The position numbers were made by a program, and so were the translations under genes. Positions 48,724-58,398 of a stretch of DNA of 64,000 nt are shown one piece after another (position 1 is the stretch's first letter; every line of letters begins with the position of its first letter). The notes under the pieces were generated by a model. It did not search any database, had not been told where the DNA came from, and was given only the letters and a program-made list of their open reading frames with translations. Source of the DNA: Acinetobacter higginsii (GTDB taxonomy: Bacteria; Pseudomonadota; Gammaproteobacteria; Pseudomonadales; Moraxellaceae); assembly GCF_000369525.1 (NCBI RefSeq), contig NZ_KB850072.1:556760-620759 (forward strand), written 5' to 3'.

Positions 48724-49896
48724 TTATTTGGTTTCATTGAACAATTCGCGGCCAATCAGCATACGGCGAATTTCAGAGGTGCCTGCACCGATTTCATAAA
48801 GTTTGGCATCACGCCATAAACGACCAGCTGAAAATTCATTGATATAACCATTACCACCGAGCGTTTGAATGGTTTCGCCTGCCATCCACGTGGCTTTTTC
48901 TGCTGCATATAAAATTGCACTGGCTGCATCTTTGCGTAAGCTACGGTCATGGTCGGCTTTGTCACAGGCCGCACCAACCGCATAGACCAAGGCTTTACAA
49001 GCCAGCCAAGTGGAATACATATCCGCCAGTTTGCCTTGCATCAATTGAAATTCACCCAAGGCCTGACCGAATTGTTCACGTTCATGCAGGTAGGGAATCA
49101 CCACATCCAGACAGGCATCCATAATGCCTAAAGGCCCAGCACTTAAAACCGCTCGTTCATAGTCCAAACCACTCATCAGTACTTTGGCACCATTGCCAAC
49201 GCCACCAAGTACGTTTTCGGTAGGCACTTCAACATTGTCAAAAAATAGTGGATAGGTATTAGAGCCACGCATACCCAACTTATCTAGGTGCTTACCATGG
49301 CTAAAGCCGGGCATATCTTTTTCAATCAGGAAGGCGGTCATGCCTTTGGCACCTGCATGTGGATCGGTTTTGGCATACACCACCAATACATCAGCATCCC
49401 CGCCATTGGTGATCCACATTTTTGAACCATTGAGAACAAAGTGATCGCCTTTTTGTTCGGCACGGAGTTTCATACTGACCACATCCGAACCTGCGTTGGG
49501 TTCAGACATCGCCAAAGCACCGACAAAGTCACCTGAAATCAGCTTGGGTAAATATTTCTGCTTTTGTTGCTCACTGCCGTTACGGTTGATCTGGTTAATA
49601 CACAAGTTAGAATGCGCACCATAAGAAAGACCAATAGAGGCGGATGCACGCGAAATTTCTTGCAACACGATGATATGTGCCAGATAGCCTAGATTGGTGC
49701 CGCCATATTCTTCAGAAACGGTTAAGCCCATCAATCCCATATCTCCAAATTTTTTCCAGAGATGGGCAGGGAATACATTGTCCTGATCGACTTGTTGTGC
49801 AATAGGTGCAATTTCCTTTGCACAAAATGCAGCAACCGAATCTTGTAGAGCAATTAATGTTTCATCCAGACCAAAGTTCAAGCTACGTAGGTTCAT
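48724..49896 (-). CDS. liuA: Isovaleryl-CoA dehydrogenase
   Basis: 390 residues, acyl-CoA dehydrogenase fold, first gene of the liu operon. It oxidises isovaleryl-CoA to 3-methylcrotonyl-CoA with FAD. Diagnostic of this member is the catalytic Glu in [16 protein letters not shown] (helix G), which most other acyl-CoA dehydrogenases lack there. [18 protein letters not shown] and [19 protein letters not shown] are the flavin-contact motifs. Divergent from a TetR regulator 148 bp away. Confidence 0.95.
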   Translation of the reverse strand: MNLRSLNFGLDETLIALQDSVAAFCAKEIAPIAQQVDQDNVFPAHLWKKFGDMGLMGLTVSEEYGGTNLGYLAHIIVLQEISRASASIGLSYGAHSNLCINQINRNGSEQQKQKYLPKLISGDFVGALAMSEPNAGSDVVSMKLRAEQKGDHFVLNGSKMWITNGGDADVLVVYAKTDPHAGAKGMTAFLIEKDMPGFSHGKHLDKLGMRGSNTYPLFFDNVEVPTENVLGGVGNGAKVLMSGLDYERAVLSAGPLGIMDACLDVVIPYLHEREQFGQALGEFQLMQGKLADMYSTWLACKALVYAVGAACDKADHDRSLRKDAASAILYAAEKATWMAGETIQTLGGNGYINEFSAGRLWRDAKLYEIGAGTSEIRRMLIGRELFNETK

Positions 49897-49982
49897 TGTG
49901 TTGTCATCCCAGTGATTATATTTGTTGTTCCATTAAGCGTTGTTGTGTGTGCTTAGGAACTACCTTACAATGAATTTTTAAA

Positions 49983-50023
49983 AAAGTGAATAGTGATTCA
50001 TAAAATGATTTACAATTCACTTT
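49983..50023. promoter_or_regulatory. Candidate operator between liuA and the TetR gene
   Basis: Perfect 9-bp arms AAAGTGAAT (49983-49991) and ATTCACTTT (50015-50023) flank a central imperfect palindrome GATTCAT-AAA-ATGATT. Repeated TGAAT/ATTCA half-sites in a divergent promoter region fit a TetR-family operator serving both directions. Confidence 0.55.
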
Positions 50024-50044
50024 ATTTGTTAGAGAATAAAATTT

Positions 50045-50662
50045 ATGAGCTATAAACGATCAACTTTAATGCAGGAGCGGATGGAGCAAAATCGTAAATC
50101 GATTTTGAGTTCAGCCAGAAAATTAATTTCAGAAGGAGGGTTCAAAGACGCACAGATACAAACCATTGCTGAGCAAGCAGGGGTCTCAAGTGGTCTGGTG
50201 TATCGCTACTTTGACAATAAAAGTCAGGTGCTAATTGAGGTCTTGTCAGAAGCCATCAATACCGAACTGTTGGTGATTGATGCCATCACAGAAAGTGATC
50301 TGACCGCACAACAAAAATTGCACAAGGCAGTCGCGACCTTTGTAAAACGGGCCTTGAACAGTCCGCAGCTGGCATATTCACTCATGTTTGAACCTGTGGA
50401 TTCAAGCGTTGAACATGAGCGTTTTCGGGTAAAGCAGTTGATTAAACAAAGTATTAAAAAAATCCTTGCAGATGGAAATGCAAGTGGTGAGTTTGTTCTG
50501 GATGACTTAAACACAACAGCCATGTGTGTGGTCGGGGCAATGACCTATGTGGTGGTTGAACCGTTGGATCCAGCACAAAATACCAAGTTTGATCATGCGC
50601 ACAAAGACTATTTTTCCAAACAGATTGCTGACTTTTGTGTGGATGCAGTACAGAAAAAGTAG
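50045..50662 (+). CDS. TetR-family regulator of the liu/acyl-CoA cluster
   Basis: 205 residues. The N-terminal helix-turn-helix is AQIQTIAEQAGVSSGLVYRYFDNKSQVLIEVL, the TetR signature; the C-terminal ~150 residues form a ligand-binding helical domain (TetR_C type, with FVKRALNSPQLAYSLMFEPVD). It is divergent from liuA and followed, 113 bp later, by an acyl-CoA synthetase gene. It probably represses the cluster until an acyl-CoA or branched-chain intermediate binds; the effector is inferred. Confidence 0.88.
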   Translation: MSYKRSTLMQERMEQNRKSILSSARKLISEGGFKDAQIQTIAEQAGVSSGLVYRYFDNKSQVLIEVLSEAINTELLVIDAITESDLTAQQKLHKAVATFVKRALNSPQLAYSLMFEPVDSSVEHERFRVKQLIKQSIKKILADGNASGEFVLDDLNTTAMCVVGAMTYVVVEPLDPAQNTKFDHAHKDYFSKQIADFCVDAVQKK

Positions 50663-50775
50663 GGCAGACAAAACGGTTTAACATCACAACAATAGGCAGT
50701 TTGAAGAGTAGTTGCAGTTACAACAATTAGATCAGGTAAGAACAGAATTAAAAAAGAATCAAGGAGAATGATTCA

Positions 50776-52470
50776 ATGCAACATGTACGGTTAAGCTATG
50801 CCTCTGGAACCAGCTCGCAGCCCTTGTTGGGGATGACGATTGGAGATAAATTTGATCAAGCCTGCCAGCAATATGCTGAGCAAGAGGCGATTGTCAGTTC
50901 ACATCAGAACCGACGCTTAAGCTACAAAGAACTACAGCATGAAGTGAATGCATTTGCCTGTAGTCTGCTCAAGCTGGGTTTGAAAAAAGGCGATCGACTG
51001 GCAATCTGGTCACCCAACTGTGTGGAATGGACCGTGACCCAATTTGCCGCATTTAAAGCAGGCATTATTTTGGTGAATCTGAATACTGCCTATAAGAGTC
51101 ATGAACTGGAATATGTACTCAATAAAGTCTCCTGCAAAGGCTTGATTATTGCCTCACAATTCAAGACCGCAGATTATCAAGAATTGCTGAGTAAGATTGC
51201 CCCAGAATTGGCATCCAGTACTGATAAGGTATTGAATGCAGCTCGGTTACCGCATTTAAAATATGTGATTAAAATTGATGAGCAACAGCATATAGGTATC
51301 CATCGTTTTAGCGATTTGCTCGAAACCCCAAATCAATCTCAGCTCGATGAGTTACAGCGCTTAGCTAAGCAATTGCAGTTTGATGAAACCATTAATATCC
51401 AATTTACCTCTGGTACAACAGGCAATCCAAAAGGAACCATGTTGACGCATCATAACATCCTGAATAATGGTTATTTTGTTGGTGAAGGGATTGGCTTAAC
51501 CCCCCAAGATCGAGTCTGTATCTCGGTGCCTTTATTCCATTGTTTTGGCATGGTGATGGGCAATCTGGCCTGCATTACGCATGGTGCAACCATGGTTTAT
51601 CCTGCTTCAGTCTTTAATCCACTGGAAAGCTTAAAAACCATTGAGCAGGAAAAATGTACGGCAGCTTATGGTGTGCCGACCATGTTTATTGCCATTTTGG
51701 AACATGAGCAATTTGCCGAATTTGATTTGAGCAGTTTAAGAACGGGCATTATGGCAGGCAGTCCATGTCCGAGAGAAATCATGCAGCGTGTGATTGACCG
51801 TATGCATATGTCAGAAATCACCATCTGTTATGGCATGACCGAAACCTCTCCAGTCAGTGTGCAGAGTTATATCGATGATTCAATTGATAAACGAGTCAGT
51901 ACGGTTGGGCATGTTCATCCACATTTGGAAGTCAAAATTGTCGATTTAGAAGGCGAAATTGTGCCGCAAGGCACACTGGGTGAACTTTGCGTACGTGGTT
52001 ATTCCGTAATGGCGGGATATTGGGATGAGCCTGAAAAAACCAAAGAAGTGATCGACACAGCGGGCTGGATGCATACGGGTGATATCGCTGAAATGGACAG
52101 TGAGGGCTTTGTCAAAATCAAAGGCCGGATTAAAGATGTGGTCATTCGCGGGGGAGAAAACCTGTTTCCCAAAGAAATCGAAGACTTTTTATATACCCAT
52201 CCCGATGTCTGTGATGTGCAAGTGATCGGTTTGCCCGACATGCGTTATGGTGAAGAGCTCTGTGCCTGCATCATTTTACACGAGCACCATCAAAGCAATG
52301 AAGACAGTATCCGTAGTTTCTGCAAAGAGCATATTTCACATAATAAAGTGCCACGTTACGTTAAGTTTTTTGATGAGTTCCCAATGACGGCTTCAGGCAA
52401 AGCACAGAAATTTAAATTGCAGGAAATCATGCGGGTAGAGCTGAATTTGACTGCTGAAATTTTTGATTAA
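50776..52470 (+). CDS. AMP-binding acyl-CoA synthetase
   Basis: 564 residues, ANL superfamily. ATP-binding loop NIQFTSGTTGNPKGTMLTHHN, adenylate motif CYGMTETSPVSVQ, GWMHTGDIAEMD, hinge GRIKDVVIRGGENLFPKEIEDFL, and the C-terminal catalytic Lys in FPMTASGKAQKFKLQ. It activates a carboxylic acid to its CoA ester in two steps. Medium- or branched-chain acids such as isovalerate are likely from the liu context; family position alone only says fatty-acyl-CoA synthetase-like. AAGGAGAATG precedes the start. Confidence 0.88.
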   Translation: MQHVRLSYASGTSSQPLLGMTIGDKFDQACQQYAEQEAIVSSHQNRRLSYKELQHEVNAFACSLLKLGLKKGDRLAIWSPNCVEWTVTQFAAFKAGIILVNLNTAYKSHELEYVLNKVSCKGLIIASQFKTADYQELLSKIAPELASSTDKVLNAARLPHLKYVIKIDEQQHIGIHRFSDLLETPNQSQLDELQRLAKQLQFDETINIQFTSGTTGNPKGTMLTHHNILNNGYFVGEGIGLTPQDRVCISVPLFHCFGMVMGNLACITHGATMVYPASVFNPLESLKTIEQEKCTAAYGVPTMFIAILEHEQFAEFDLSSLRTGIMAGSPCPREIMQRVIDRMHMSEITICYGMTETSPVSVQSYIDDSIDKRVSTVGHVHPHLEVKIVDLEGEIVPQGTLGELCVRGYSVMAGYWDEPEKTKEVIDTAGWMHTGDIAEMDSEGFVKIKGRIKDVVIRGGENLFPKEIEDFLYTHPDVCDVQVIGLPDMRYGEELCACIILHEHHQSNEDSIRSFCKEHISHNKVPRYVKFFDEFPMTASGKAQKFKLQEIMRVELNLTAEIFD

Positions 52471-52479
52471 AACCGTATT

Positions 52480-52507
52480 CCTCCTCTGTGTATTGCGACT
52501 GAGGAGG
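52480..52507 (+). terminator. Possible terminator after the acyl-CoA synthetase
   Basis: Arms CCTCCTC (52480-52486) and GAGGAGG (52501-52507) with a 14-nt loop; weak T-tract, and it lies about 50 bp before bioB. Confidence 0.45.
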
Positions 52508-52557
52508 AGCTTTGATGTCGTGGTTGTTCTCTAAACATAGGGTATCAGGATCAAGAA

Positions 52558-53550
52558 ATGAAGATTAGAAATGATTGGTCACGTGCAGAAATACAGGCTG
52601 TGTATGAGCAGCCTTTATTAGATTTGCTGTTTCAGGCACAACAGTTACACCGACAATATTTTGCTGCGAATACGATTCAGGTCAGTACTTTGCTGTCTAT
52701 TAAGACAGGGAAATGCCCTGAAGATTGTAAGTACTGTTCGCAATCGGCGCGTTATGATTCAAAACTGGAAGCAGAAAAACGCATTGCCGTCGAGAAAGTC
52801 ATTCAAGAGGCACAAAAATCCAAAGCCTCAGGTGCATCTCGTTTTTGTATGGGTGCTGCATGGCGCAATCCTCACGAGCGCGATATGCCTTATGTACTGG
52901 ACATGGTGCGCGAGGTCAAAGCTTTAGGACTGGAAACCTGTATGACTTTGGGCATGTTGAATGCCTCTCAGGCGGAGCGTTTAAAAGATGCAGGTCTGGA
53001 TTATTACAACCATAATCTGGATACCTCGCGTGAATATTATTCCCACATTATCAGCACCCGAACTTTTGATGATCGACTGGATACACTAGACCATGTTCGA
53101 CAGGCAGGCTTGAAAGTCTGTAGTGGTGGGATTGTCGGTTTAGGTGAAAGTCGAGAGGATCGAATTGGTCTATTGTATGAACTTGCAACTTTGCCGCTAC
53201 ATCCTGAGTCTGTACCGATCAATATGCTGGTACCGATAGAAGGGACTCCTTTGGCTCAAGTAGAAAAACTGGATGTGGTTGAATGGATTCGGACCATTGC
53301 GGTGGCGCGATTAATCATGCCGCAAAGTTACATTCGACTCTCGGCAGGCCGTGAAGCATTAACCGATTCAGATCAAGCTCTGGCATTTATGGCAGGTGCT
53401 AATTCGATCTTTTCGGGTGAAAAACTGTTGACCACCGCCAATGCAGGTGAAAATCGTGACCAAGCCTTATTTCAAAAATTGGGCTTAAGTACCGAAGCGA
53501 CTAAACCTTCTATAAAGCAGTTATCTGTTGATGCGATGCTGACCGTTTAA
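52558..53550 (+). CDS. bioB: Biotin synthase
   Basis: 330 residues. A radical-SAM enzyme that inserts sulfur into dethiobiotin. The SAM-cluster motif is [17 protein letters not shown] (CxxxCxxC), and [17 protein letters not shown] and [18 protein letters not shown]-type segments ([17 protein letters not shown]) are highly conserved BioB signatures. [33 protein letters not shown] near the end is also typical. The other bio genes are elsewhere. Biotin is the cofactor of the LiuBD carboxylase encoded a few kilobases away. Confidence 0.97.
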   Translation: MKIRNDWSRAEIQAVYEQPLLDLLFQAQQLHRQYFAANTIQVSTLLSIKTGKCPEDCKYCSQSARYDSKLEAEKRIAVEKVIQEAQKSKASGASRFCMGAAWRNPHERDMPYVLDMVREVKALGLETCMTLGMLNASQAERLKDAGLDYYNHNLDTSREYYSHIISTRTFDDRLDTLDHVRQAGLKVCSGGIVGLGESREDRIGLLYELATLPLHPESVPINMLVPIEGTPLAQVEKLDVVEWIRTIAVARLIMPQSYIRLSAGREALTDSDQALAFMAGANSIFSGEKLLTTANAGENRDQALFQKLGLSTEATKPSIKQLSVDAMLTV

Positions 53551-53573
53551 AGCATTTAAAAGTAGAGGATCAA

Positions 53574-54314
53574 ATGGCGAAAGATTTTAACAATCAGCAA
53601 GTAGTGGAACGCTATGACGATCATATCCGTCGTCTGATTCCAGGTTATGAGCTGATGCATCAACAAGTGGATGCGATTTTACAGTCATCTTTGAGTTCAG
53701 ACGCGCAGATTTTAATTGTTGGTTGTGGTACAGGTTATGAGCTTGAGTATTTATTGAATAGGCATCCGACTTGGCGTTTTACAGCGGTTGATCCTTCTTT
53801 AAGTATGTTGCATAAAGCACAAGCACTCATTCAGCGGCTTGGTCAGTCAGAGCGTGTGCAATTTGTTCATGGTGAAACAGCAGCATTGCCTACGCAGCCA
53901 AAATTTGATGCAGCCCTGTCTATTTTAGTTGCGCATTTTGTGCCGCATGAACTTAAACCGAGTTTCTTTACTGAAATATCAAAGCGATTAAAAGCGGATG
54001 GATTGCTCATCACCTACGATTTAATGGCTTGTGAAGATTCTCAACAATTTCAAGCGTTACCACTGTTATGTCAGAGCAATGGTCTGAGTGTCGAGCAGAG
54101 TCAAGCCATGATGGAACGTTTAGGGCAGGACTTTTTTAGGATCTCTTTTGGTGCTTATCGGCAACTGCTTCAGCACACAGGTTTTGAACAGGTGCATTGC
54201 TTTAGCCAAGTTTTAACTTATCAAGGACTGATTGCCCAGAAAAAACAGGAGGATATCTTGACCTCGGAACTTTCTGGCAAGGCTGTTTTCACTCAACAAG
54301 GAATTCAACATTAG
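53574..54314 (+). CDS. Class I SAM-dependent methyltransferase
   Basis: 246 residues. The SAM-binding motif I is AQILIVGCGTGYELEYLL, and motif II AVDPSLSMLHKAQALI. The fold is complete, with the catalytic-side segment FDAALSILVAHFVPHELKPSFFTEISKRLKADGLLITYD. It starts 24 bp after bioB with AGAGGA ahead, so it is likely co-transcribed. BioC-like function was considered, but nothing in the sequence proves it. Substrate unknown. Confidence 0.8.
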   Translation: MAKDFNNQQVVERYDDHIRRLIPGYELMHQQVDAILQSSLSSDAQILIVGCGTGYELEYLLNRHPTWRFTAVDPSLSMLHKAQALIQRLGQSERVQFVHGETAALPTQPKFDAALSILVAHFVPHELKPSFFTEISKRLKADGLLITYDLMACEDSQQFQALPLLCQSNGLSVEQSQAMMERLGQDFFRISFGAYRQLLQHTGFEQVHCFSQVLTYQGLIAQKKQEDILTSELSGKAVFTQQGIQH

Positions 54315-54514
54315 AACAGCAACTTAATTTTTAGCTTTTAACTGAAGTTTTTAACAGTGGCTGCAATAGCCGCTGCTCGGTTCTGCTGTCTTGAAAAAAG
54401 TGGCTATTTATTTAAATAGGAGGTGAAAACTAAATAAATCAATGGTTTGAATTTTTAGAATAAAAAATGTGATGTGGTACATCTGTGCGACAAAGGAAAA
54501 ACACAAACAAAGAA

Positions 54515-54540
54515 TGATCTTAAAACGGGTTTTAAGATCA
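54515..54540. promoter_or_regulatory. Large perfect palindrome just before the dcaP-type gene
   Basis: 12-bp perfect arms TGATCTTAAAAC (54515-54526) and GTTTTAAGATCA (54529-54540) separated by two bases. It ends 6 bp before the AAGGA ribosome site (54547). It could be an operator or a leader hairpin controlling translation. Confidence 0.55.
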
Positions 54541-54562
54541 GCCGAAAAGGAAATTGATTTTA

Positions 54563-55849
54563 ATGAAAAAGTTTATTTTAACGGTACAAAAAAGCATATT
54601 GGCAACGGCAGTTTTAACGGCTATGTCCTCTGCTTATTCGGGAACTGAAAGTGCTGAAATTGCACAACTCAGACAAGAAGTTCAAGAGTTGCGCGCCATG
54701 CTGCAACAATATGTGAAGCAACCTGTTCAGACACAATCGACAGCTCCAGTTGCCGTAGCTGCTGCGCCACAGCTGACCGAAACACAAGCTCCAAAACTGA
54801 ATATCAGCAAAGGTGGGGCTGAAGTCAATTTATATGGTTATCTCCGTGCCGATGCTTCTTATCAGGTCAAAGGCGCATCGACTATGTATAACAATATCAG
54901 TGGTGTGCCACTGGAACATACTGTTGAGGAAGCTCAACAAAAAGACCGCTTGCATTCAACCGTCAATGTCACCCGTTTAGGTTTAAATTTTAAAACGCCT
55001 ACAACAGTAGGTGATGTTGGTGGCAAGCTGGAAATGGATTTTTTTGGCGGCAGTACACGTGATCAATTCCGTATTCGGCATGCCTATTTAACCTTTGATA
55101 AATGGTTGATTGGTCAGACCTGGTCAACCTTTATTGCACCTGAATATTATCCAGAGACCATTGATGCGGGAACCTATGTCGGTGGCGCATTACAACGCTC
55201 TCCGTTGGTACGTTATAGCGATAATTTATCAGCCAATACCAGTTTTGCTGTCGCGATTGAAGACCCTAAATATACTGCAACCTCTGACCCTGATAATGAA
55301 ATGCGATTGCCTGCTTTAGTTGGGCGGTTGAACCATAAATTTGCCAATGGTTCACTGTTGTCAGGTCGTACTTTTATGGCGGAGAAAAAGACCAGTAATG
55401 ATGAGGAATGGGCATGGGGTGTAGGGCTCGGCGGTAAATATCAGCTGACACCACAAACTTTCTTAAAAGCCGATTATTACCATGTTAAAGGTGACGGCCG
55501 TTTTCTGCTTTGGACCAATAACAGCTATGTAATTGATGATAAAAATCATATTCAGAGCAATGAATTCGACACCATTTCAGCAGGCTTGACCCATCAATTT
55601 AATTCGAAGCTTCGCTCAACCTTGGGTTATGGCTATATGAAAGCCAAGGATGACAATACTTTCGCCGAAATTCAAAAAAATAATGCAACTCAAAACAAGC
55701 AGCTTTGGCAGGGCTGGATCAATGCCATGTACAACCCGTATAAACCCATCACCTTGGGGGTGGAATATGTCTATGGCGAGCGTGAAACCTTTGACGGCCG
55801 TAACGGGATTGATAACCGCTTCAATATGATGGCGAGTTACGATTTTTAA
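54563..55849 (+). CDS. dcaP: DcaP-family outer-membrane porin
   Basis: 428 residues from ATG 54563 (MKKFILTVQKSILATAVLTAM); a TTG at 54554 is too close to the AAGGA site. After the signal peptide comes a short coiled coil (ESAEIAQLRQEVQELRAMLQQYV), then an Ala/Pro/Gln linker and a beta barrel beginning GGAEVNLYGYLRADASYQ and ending with Phe (MMASYDF). This is the DcaP layout. DcaP forms trimers that take up dicarboxylic acids or aromatic acids. The next gene is an aromatic-acid-type MFS importer, so the two may handle the same substrate. Confidence 0.88.
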   Translation: MKKFILTVQKSILATAVLTAMSSAYSGTESAEIAQLRQEVQELRAMLQQYVKQPVQTQSTAPVAVAAAPQLTETQAPKLNISKGGAEVNLYGYLRADASYQVKGASTMYNNISGVPLEHTVEEAQQKDRLHSTVNVTRLGLNFKTPTTVGDVGGKLEMDFFGGSTRDQFRIRHAYLTFDKWLIGQTWSTFIAPEYYPETIDAGTYVGGALQRSPLVRYSDNLSANTSFAVAIEDPKYTATSDPDNEMRLPALVGRLNHKFANGSLLSGRTFMAEKKTSNDEEWAWGVGLGGKYQLTPQTFLKADYYHVKGDGRFLLWTNNSYVIDDKNHIQSNEFDTISAGLTHQFNSKLRSTLGYGYMKAKDDNTFAEIQKNNATQNKQLWQGWINAMYNPYKPITLGVEYVYGERETFDGRNGIDNRFNMMASYDF

Positions 55850-55939
55850 TCAAGACCTTGAATAATCTGTTTTTTCTTTAGGGTGCAGTATGTCTTTTTA
55901 AAAATGAACAAGAATTTATCTCATAGAGGAGATGATTAA

Positions 55940-57307
55940 ATGGCAACATCGACGTTGAATGTCAATGCAATTATTGACCAAGCAAAATTTACCCCTTTTC
56001 ACTGGAGCATTTTGCTTTGGTGCTTACTGATTATTATTTTTGACGGTTATGACCTGGTTATTTATGGTGTGGTTTTGCCTGTCTTGATGCAGGAATGGTC
56101 ACTCACCGCGGTACAGGCGGGTATGTTGGCCAGTACCGCCTTATGCGGCATGATGTTTGGTGCCATGCTGTTCGGGGCTTTGGCAGATAAAATCGGTCGC
56201 AAAAATGTGATCTTGATCTGTGTGACGTTTTTTAGTGGTTTTACCTTTTGGGGTGCATTTGCATCGACACCTTTTGAGTTTGGTATTTTAAGATTTTTAG
56301 CCGGTTTAGGCATTGGCGGCGTGATGCCGAATTTGGTGGCGTTAACCTCTGAATACGCACCGAAACGGATACGCAGTACCTTGGTTGGGAGCATGTTTAG
56401 TGGCTATGCCATCGGTGGAATTATTTCGGCATTGTTGGGCAGTTATTTAGTCGAAAGCCAAGGTTGGCAAATCATGTTCTTGATCGCAGGTATTCCATTG
56501 TTGTTGTTACCGATTTTATGGAAGTTCTTACCTGAGTCACTGACCTTTTTAGTGAAAAGCGGCAAGACTGAGCAAGCCCATGCCATCATTCAAAAAATTG
56601 CACCAGAGCAGGCATTAAGCCGTGAGACACGCTTATGCTTGAATGACGATCATCTGGATACAGGCAGTTCGGCAAAAGCTTTATTTCAACATGGTCGTGC
56701 TTTAAGTACGCTGATGTTCTGGCTGTTATTCTTTATGTGTTTGCTGATGGTTTATGCATTGAGTAGCTGGTTACCAAAACTGATGCTGGCAGCAGGTTAT
56801 TCATTGGGTAAAAGTATCCTATTCCTGCTAGCGCTAAACGTTGGGGCCATGCTTGGGGCAATTTTTGGTGGGATACTGTCAGATAAATTCCACTTAAAGC
56901 CTGTGATTTTAACCATGTTTGTGGCAGGAGTCTTTGCCTTGGTCGGACTCGGTTATAACTCGCCAGCCTATATACTATATGGTTTGGTGACGATTGCGGG
57001 TGCTGCAACTATTGGTACTTCAATCCTTTTATATAGTTATGTGGCGCAATTTTATCCATTGAGTGTGCGCTCGACAGGGATTGGCTGTGCATCTGCAGTT
57101 GGCCGAATTGGTGCTATTGTTGGGCCAATTTTAACAGGGATGCTGCTGACCTTAGGTCTACCGCATAAGATGAACTTTGTGATGATTGCCATCCCTGCGA
57201 TTATTGCGATCTTTGCGGTGTTGGTGCTGAAACGGCATGAGTCAGACAGTGGGAGTAAAAGTGCAGTGAGCCCTACGACAAACATCGCTGAAACAGGCGA
57301 AGCATAG
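55940..57307 (+). CDS. MFS transporter, aromatic acid:H+ symporter group
   Basis: 455 residues, twelve membrane helices. DGYDLVIYGVVLPVLMQEWSLTAVQAG is the DGxD hallmark of aromatic acid:H+ symporters such as BenK and PcaK, and GALADKIGRKNVILICV is the MFS loop-2 motif. It imports benzoate-like or related carboxylates. GAGGAG precedes the ATG. It follows the porin gene by 90 bp and is closed by a terminator. No aromatic degradation genes are adjacent, so the substrate is open. Confidence 0.85.
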   Translation: MATSTLNVNAIIDQAKFTPFHWSILLWCLLIIIFDGYDLVIYGVVLPVLMQEWSLTAVQAGMLASTALCGMMFGAMLFGALADKIGRKNVILICVTFFSGFTFWGAFASTPFEFGILRFLAGLGIGGVMPNLVALTSEYAPKRIRSTLVGSMFSGYAIGGIISALLGSYLVESQGWQIMFLIAGIPLLLLPILWKFLPESLTFLVKSGKTEQAHAIIQKIAPEQALSRETRLCLNDDHLDTGSSAKALFQHGRALSTLMFWLLFFMCLLMVYALSSWLPKLMLAAGYSLGKSILFLLALNVGAMLGAIFGGILSDKFHLKPVILTMFVAGVFALVGLGYNSPAYILYGLVTIAGAATIGTSILLYSYVAQFYPLSVRSTGIGCASAVGRIGAIVGPILTGMLLTLGLPHKMNFVMIAIPAIIAIFAVLVLKRHESDSGSKSAVSPTTNIAETGEA

Positions 57308-57330
57308 CAATATAATATTACTTATAAAAC

Positions 57331-57362
57331 AAAGTCGATGCGCTCAACGCATCGACTTTTGT
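57331..57362. terminator. Bidirectional terminator
   Basis: Perfect 12-bp stem AAAGTCGATGCG (57331-57342) / CGCATCGACTTT (57348-57359) with a 5-nt loop, between the convergent MFS gene and LysR gene. Confidence 0.88.
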
Positions 57363-57375
57363 ATTCTACTCTGAG

Positions 57376-58296
57376 TTAACTCAACGGCATGATTCTAGTT
57401 TTTAGGATCTCCATAAAGGTTTTTAAAATCATATGGTAGTTTTTGCCTTTATGGGTGATCAGACAGATCGGGGTACTGTAATGCATCACCTCCTGTAAAA
57501 TCGGTTGCATAAAACCATCCTCCACCCATTTCCTCGCATAATGATCGGGTAAAAAACCGAGAAACTTACCTGTTAAGATCAGAAAGGCGATGCCTTCACG
57601 GTCACTGGCTGTGGCTGAGCAATCGAGCAGTTGGTGTAATTTTGCCGCCTCTGCTGTCGTTGCATAATTGGGCAATACCGCTTGCCAGTTTTTTAAATCT
57701 GCAGTGTGGAAGCCACCTAAATGTTGAAACAGCGGGTGATTTTTACCGCAGTAGAGTAAAGACTTTTCGCTATATAAATCAAAATAATCTAAGCCAGATA
57801 ATGGGGTGACTAAGGGGATGGCACCTGCATGTAAGCGGTTGTCCAAGACGCGACATTCAATATCGGACAAGGTACTCATACTGATATTAATCACCACTTC
57901 TGGATTTTCATCAGCCAATAGCGCAAGGGTATTGGTGATATAGGCGCTGGGCATGGTGACTAAATTATTAATAATCCCAATATTAAATTCACCTTTGAGC
58001 TGATTATGCATTTGATTGATTTTGGCTCGAAAGTCTTCAATCGAAGCATTCAACACTTCAATATATTCCAGAATTTCACGACCATCATCGGTCAGGGCAA
58101 AGCCTGCTCGACCACGCTGACACAGTCGAATACCGAGCCGATTTTCCAGATCACTCATATGCAGACTAATCGCAGAACGACTGATGCCAAGTAGACTTTC
58201 CGCAGCGCTAAAGCTGTGGCAGTCACACACCGTTTTAAAAATTTTGAGCAGTTTTATATCAAAATCAGTCACTTGATTTAATTTTTTAGGCTTCAT
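57376..58296 (-). CDS. LysR-family regulator of the beta-alanine cluster
   Basis: 306 residues. Helix-turn-helix FKTVCDCHSFSAAESLLGISRSAISLHMSDLENRLGIRLCQRGRAG, followed by the effector domain. Divergent from the aminotransferase gene with ~100 bp between starts that hold a LysR-type palindrome. Probably activates the aminotransferase/dehydrogenase/permease genes in response to beta-alanine or malonate semialdehyde; effector inferred. Confidence 0.87.
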   Translation of the reverse strand: MKPKKLNQVTDFDIKLLKIFKTVCDCHSFSAAESLLGISRSAISLHMSDLENRLGIRLCQRGRAGFALTDDGREILEYIEVLNASIEDFRAKINQMHNQLKGEFNIGIINNLVTMPSAYITNTLALLADENPEVVINISMSTLSDIECRVLDNRLHAGAIPLVTPLSGLDYFDLYSEKSLLYCGKNHPLFQHLGGFHTADLKNWQAVLPNYATTAEAAKLHQLLDCSATASDREGIAFLILTGKFLGFLPDHYARKWVEDGFMQPILQEVMHYSTPICLITHKGKNYHMILKTFMEILKTRIMPLS

Positions 58297-58326
58297 TTAG
58301 TTTTGCTTTTTTATATCTAAACTCAA

Positions 58327-58343
58327 GATAATTTGAATTTATC
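58327..58343. promoter_or_regulatory. LysR-type palindrome
   Basis: GATAATTTGAATTTATC, with 5-bp outer arms GATAA/TTATC and symmetry around its central G. It contains the T-N11-A pattern of LysR binding boxes and lies between the divergent LysR and aminotransferase genes. Confidence 0.5.
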
Positions 58344-58398
58344 AAAACTATAACGCGCTGTACACTCCAAACATAAACCCAAAACAAGAAGAGTGATT

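Noticed and set aside
53574-54314. Methyltransferase as BioC
   Set aside because: It is next to bioB and binds SAM, but I see no BioC-specific signature; left as an unassigned methyltransferase.
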